Source: Candidatus Merdenecus merdavium
GTDB lineage: Bacteria; Bacillota; Clostridia; Lachnospirales; Lachnospiraceae
Length of the DNA stretch: 8,084 nucleotides
Direction of reading: 5' to 3'
NCBI GenBank assembly: GCA_018715425.1
Contig: DVLR01000316.1
Location: 1-8,084, forward strand
Within the stretch, counting starts at the first letter, position 1; every line of letters starts with the position of its first letter. The notes below the pieces were generated by a model. It was not told the DNA's origin and ran no database searches. It saw nothing but the letters and a program-made list of their open reading frames with translations. Positions 6,480 through 8,084 of the stretch are shown one piece after another. The position numbers were made by a program, and so were the translations under genes.

Positions 6480-7889
6480 ATGAAGTTACCAAGAGTTATG
6501 ATTGCAGCGGGAGCCAGTGGAAGTGGTAAGACCCTAATAACCTGTGGAGTGTTAAAGGCGATGATGAAAAAGGGTCTATCTATGACCTCTTTTAAATGTG
6601 GACCAGATTACATCGATCCTATGTTTCATAGGCAGATACTAGGAACAAAGTCTGGAAACTTAGATTCTTTTTTTGCTGAAAAAGAACAACTGAATGGTTT
6701 TTTGATAGAGGGTTCCAGAAACCATGATTTAGCCATTTTAGAAGGAGTCATGGGATATTACGATGGGATTGGCGGGGTAACGGATCAGGCCAGTTCTTTT
6801 GAACTGGCAAACATAACAGATACACCGACGATCTTTGTTGTTAATGGAAAAGGGATGAGTTTATCTATTGTACCATATATCAAAGGCTTTTTAGAATTTA
6901 AAGAGGAGAGTCAAATCAAAGGTGTTATTATCAATCAAATTTCTCCTATGATGTATCCAAAACTAAAGGCATTAATAGAAAGTGAATTATCTTTAAAAGT
7001 ATATGGATATTTACCTAAGAACGATACCTTTGCTTTGGAAAGTAGATATTTAGGTTTGACGTTACCAGAAGAGATTATAGATGTGAAATACCGATTGGAA
7101 CTATTGGGAGATCAAGTGGAGCAAACCATTGATTTAGATGGGATTTTGGAGTTGGCTCATTCTGCTGGTGACTTGACCAGTGACTTCCATCCTGAGGTTC
7201 ATCATCCATCTGGAAATGGTCTTAAAGATGATTTAGGAGACATTAATCAAATAAGTGTTGGAGAAAAAATTAAAATAGCCGTTGCAAGGGATGCTGCTTT
7301 TTCTTTCGTCTATGAAGAAAACTTAGAAATTTTAAAAAGTCTTGGTGCTCAAATCATAGAGTTTTCTCCTTTGGCTGACCGTCAATTGCCTAAAGGGATA
7401 AAGGGGATCATTTTTCCAGGTGGCTACCCTGAATTACATGCTCAAGAGTTACATCAAAACCATTCCATGAGACGTAGCATAAAGAAATGCTTAGAAGATG
7501 GCATTCCTTTTATGGCAGAGTGTGGAGGCTTTTTGTATCTTCATGAAGAATTAAAGACTCCAGATGGAGTTCCTTATTCCATGATTGGTTTCGTAAAAGG
7601 ATGTGGCTACAAAGAAGCAAAATTGGGCCCTTTTGGATATGCAACCTTTACTTCATCAAAACCAATCTTTGGTGTAGAGGGAATAAAAATAAAAGGACAT
7701 GAATATCATTATTATCGCAGCACAGCCTGTGGTGTTGACTTGCAAGGAGAAAAGCCTGGAGGAGGAAGGACCTATGTAACGGGTCACGTCAGCCGTCAAT
7801 ACGTCATGGGATTTCCCCATCTTGCTTATTATTCCAATAGGGAGCTTGTAAAAGGATTTTTAGAAAGGTGTGCAGAGTATGAATCTTGA
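6480..7889 (+). CDS. cbiA: CbiA, cobyrinate a,c-diamide synthase
   Basis: CbiA uses ATP and glutamine to amidate the c and then the a acetate side chains of cobyrinate. The 469-aa protein has the two usual parts. The N-terminal dethiobiotin-synthetase-like ATPase carries the P-loop GASGSGKT at residues 11-18, KCGPDYIDP at 39-47 and EGVMGYYDG at 88-96. The C-terminal class I glutamine amidotransferase domain carries FPGGYPE at 312-318, the predicted nucleophile Cys348 in AECGGFLYL, and GHEYHYY at 406-412. His410 is the likely catalytic His by analogy with the EIH motif of CobQ. The linker near residues 225-250 is acidic and His-rich, the least conserved-looking part. ATG 6480 is preceded by AGGAG at 6466-6470 (9-nt spacer) inside the end of the fusion gene. 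The end overlaps cobT by 11 nt. CobB is the aerobic homologue; context favours CbiA. Confidence 0.96.
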   Translation: MKLPRVMIAAGASGSGKTLITCGVLKAMMKKGLSMTSFKCGPDYIDPMFHRQILGTKSGNLDSFFAEKEQLNGFLIEGSRNHDLAILEGVMGYYDGIGGVTDQASSFELANITDTPTIFVVNGKGMSLSIVPYIKGFLEFKEESQIKGVIINQISPMMYPKLKALIESELSLKVYGYLPKNDTFALESRYLGLTLPEEIIDVKYRLELLGDQVEQTIDLDGILELAHSAGDLTSDFHPEVHHPSGNGLKDDLGDINQISVGEKIKIAVARDAAFSFVYEENLEILKSLGAQIIEFSPLADRQLPKGIKGIIFPGGYPELHAQELHQNHSMRRSIKKCLEDGIPFMAECGGFLYLHEELKTPDGVPYSMIGFVKGCGYKEAKLGPFGYATFTSSKPIFGVEGIKIKGHEYHYYRSTACGVDLQGEKPGGGRTYVTGHVSRQYVMGFPHLAYYSNRELVKGFLERCAEYES

Positions 7890-8084
7890 GAAACTTCTAA
7901 CTACGATTTTACCTTTAGATGAATATACTATGAAAGAGACTAGACAAAGATGGGATCAAATTGCGAAACCTTTACATGGTCTAGGAACTTTGGAATCAGC
8001 TTTCATACAATTATCTGGAATTAGTGGTTCATCCCAAATAGAGCTTAAAAAGAAGGCTTTGATTGTGATGTGTGCAGATAATGG
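7879..8084 (+). CDS. cobT: CobT, nicotinate-nucleotide-dimethylbenzimidazole phosphoribosyltransferase (N-terminal part, cut by window end)
   Basis: CobT transfers phosphoribose from nicotinate mononucleotide to 5,6-dimethylbenzimidazole or a related base, making the alpha-ribazole phosphate used for the lower ligand. Only 68 complete codons lie in the window, and the frame is still open at the end. The visible part has RWDQIAKPLHGLGTLE at about residues 24-39 and KKKALIVMCADNG at the cut edge. Both are typical of the CobT N-terminus, which binds the base and leads into the Rossmann-like core. The start ATG 7879 overlaps the end of cbiA by 11 nt and has AAAGGTG at 7864-7870 (8-nt spacer), so coupling to cbiA is likely. 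Full CobT proteins are about 350 aa, so most of the gene, including the catalytic Glu region, is outside the window. Confidence 0.93.
   Translation, partial: MNLEKLLTTILPLDEYTMKETRQRWDQIAKPLHGLGTLESAFIQLSGISGSSQIELKKKALIVMCADN

Noticed and set aside
7165..7187. Short inverted repeat CTGGT...ACCAG and the 7-bp direct repeat GTGACTT (7168-7174 and 7180-7186) within cbiA.
   Set aside because: Both are very short, lie in the coding sequence of the variable interdomain linker and have no flanking signals. Chance is the simplest explanation.
7188..7205. His cluster (residues 237, 241, 242) in the CbiA linker as a possible metal site.
   Set aside because: Only three His in a poorly conserved linker, with no known metal-binding role in this family. 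There is no support beyond composition.

Overview
This window is a compact, single-strand block of genes for the anaerobic (early cobalt insertion) route to cobalamin (vitamin B12). All eight genes read on the + strand, and together they cover nearly every base. The DNA is AT-rich, codons favour A/T in the third position, and good Shine-Dalgarno sequences precede the genes. With CbiD/CbiG-type enzymes in place of the oxygen-dependent CobG/CobN set, this points to an anaerobic low-GC Bacillota, most likely class Clostridia. That placement is inferred from style and content; no taxonomic marker is present.

Layout: a 48-nt leader with a possible -10 box; cbiD (49-1206); a 43-nt gap holding a small predicted stem-loop; cbiL (1250-1933); cbiF (1934-2692); cbiG (2706-3773); cbiH (3766-4503, TTG start); a three-domain fusion CbiJ(CobK)-CbiE-CbiT (4493-6475); cbiA (6480-7889); and the first 68 codons of cobT (7879 to the window end). 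Junctions run from a 13-nt gap to 11-nt overlaps, except the gap after cbiD. This is the pattern of one translationally coupled operon.

How the genes work together, from established pathway knowledge: CbiL methylates C20 of the cobalt-charged dipyrrocorphin. CbiH methylates C17 and contracts the ring. CbiF methylates C11. CbiG opens the lactone and releases the extruded carbon as acetaldehyde. CbiD methylates C1. The fusion protein then covers reduction (CbiJ), C15 methylation with decarboxylation (CbiT) and C5 methylation (CbiE). After CbiC (not in this window) makes cobyrinate, CbiA amidates side chains a and c. CobT activates the lower-ligand base for final assembly. Cobalt chelatase, cbiC, cbiP, cbiB, cobU and cobS are absent here and must lie elsewhere if the pathway is complete.

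I found no mobile element, CRISPR array, RNA gene or unknown protein family. The most distinctive item is the CbiJ-CbiE-CbiT fusion. The rest is a well-understood pathway, and I do not see evidence for an undescribed system.
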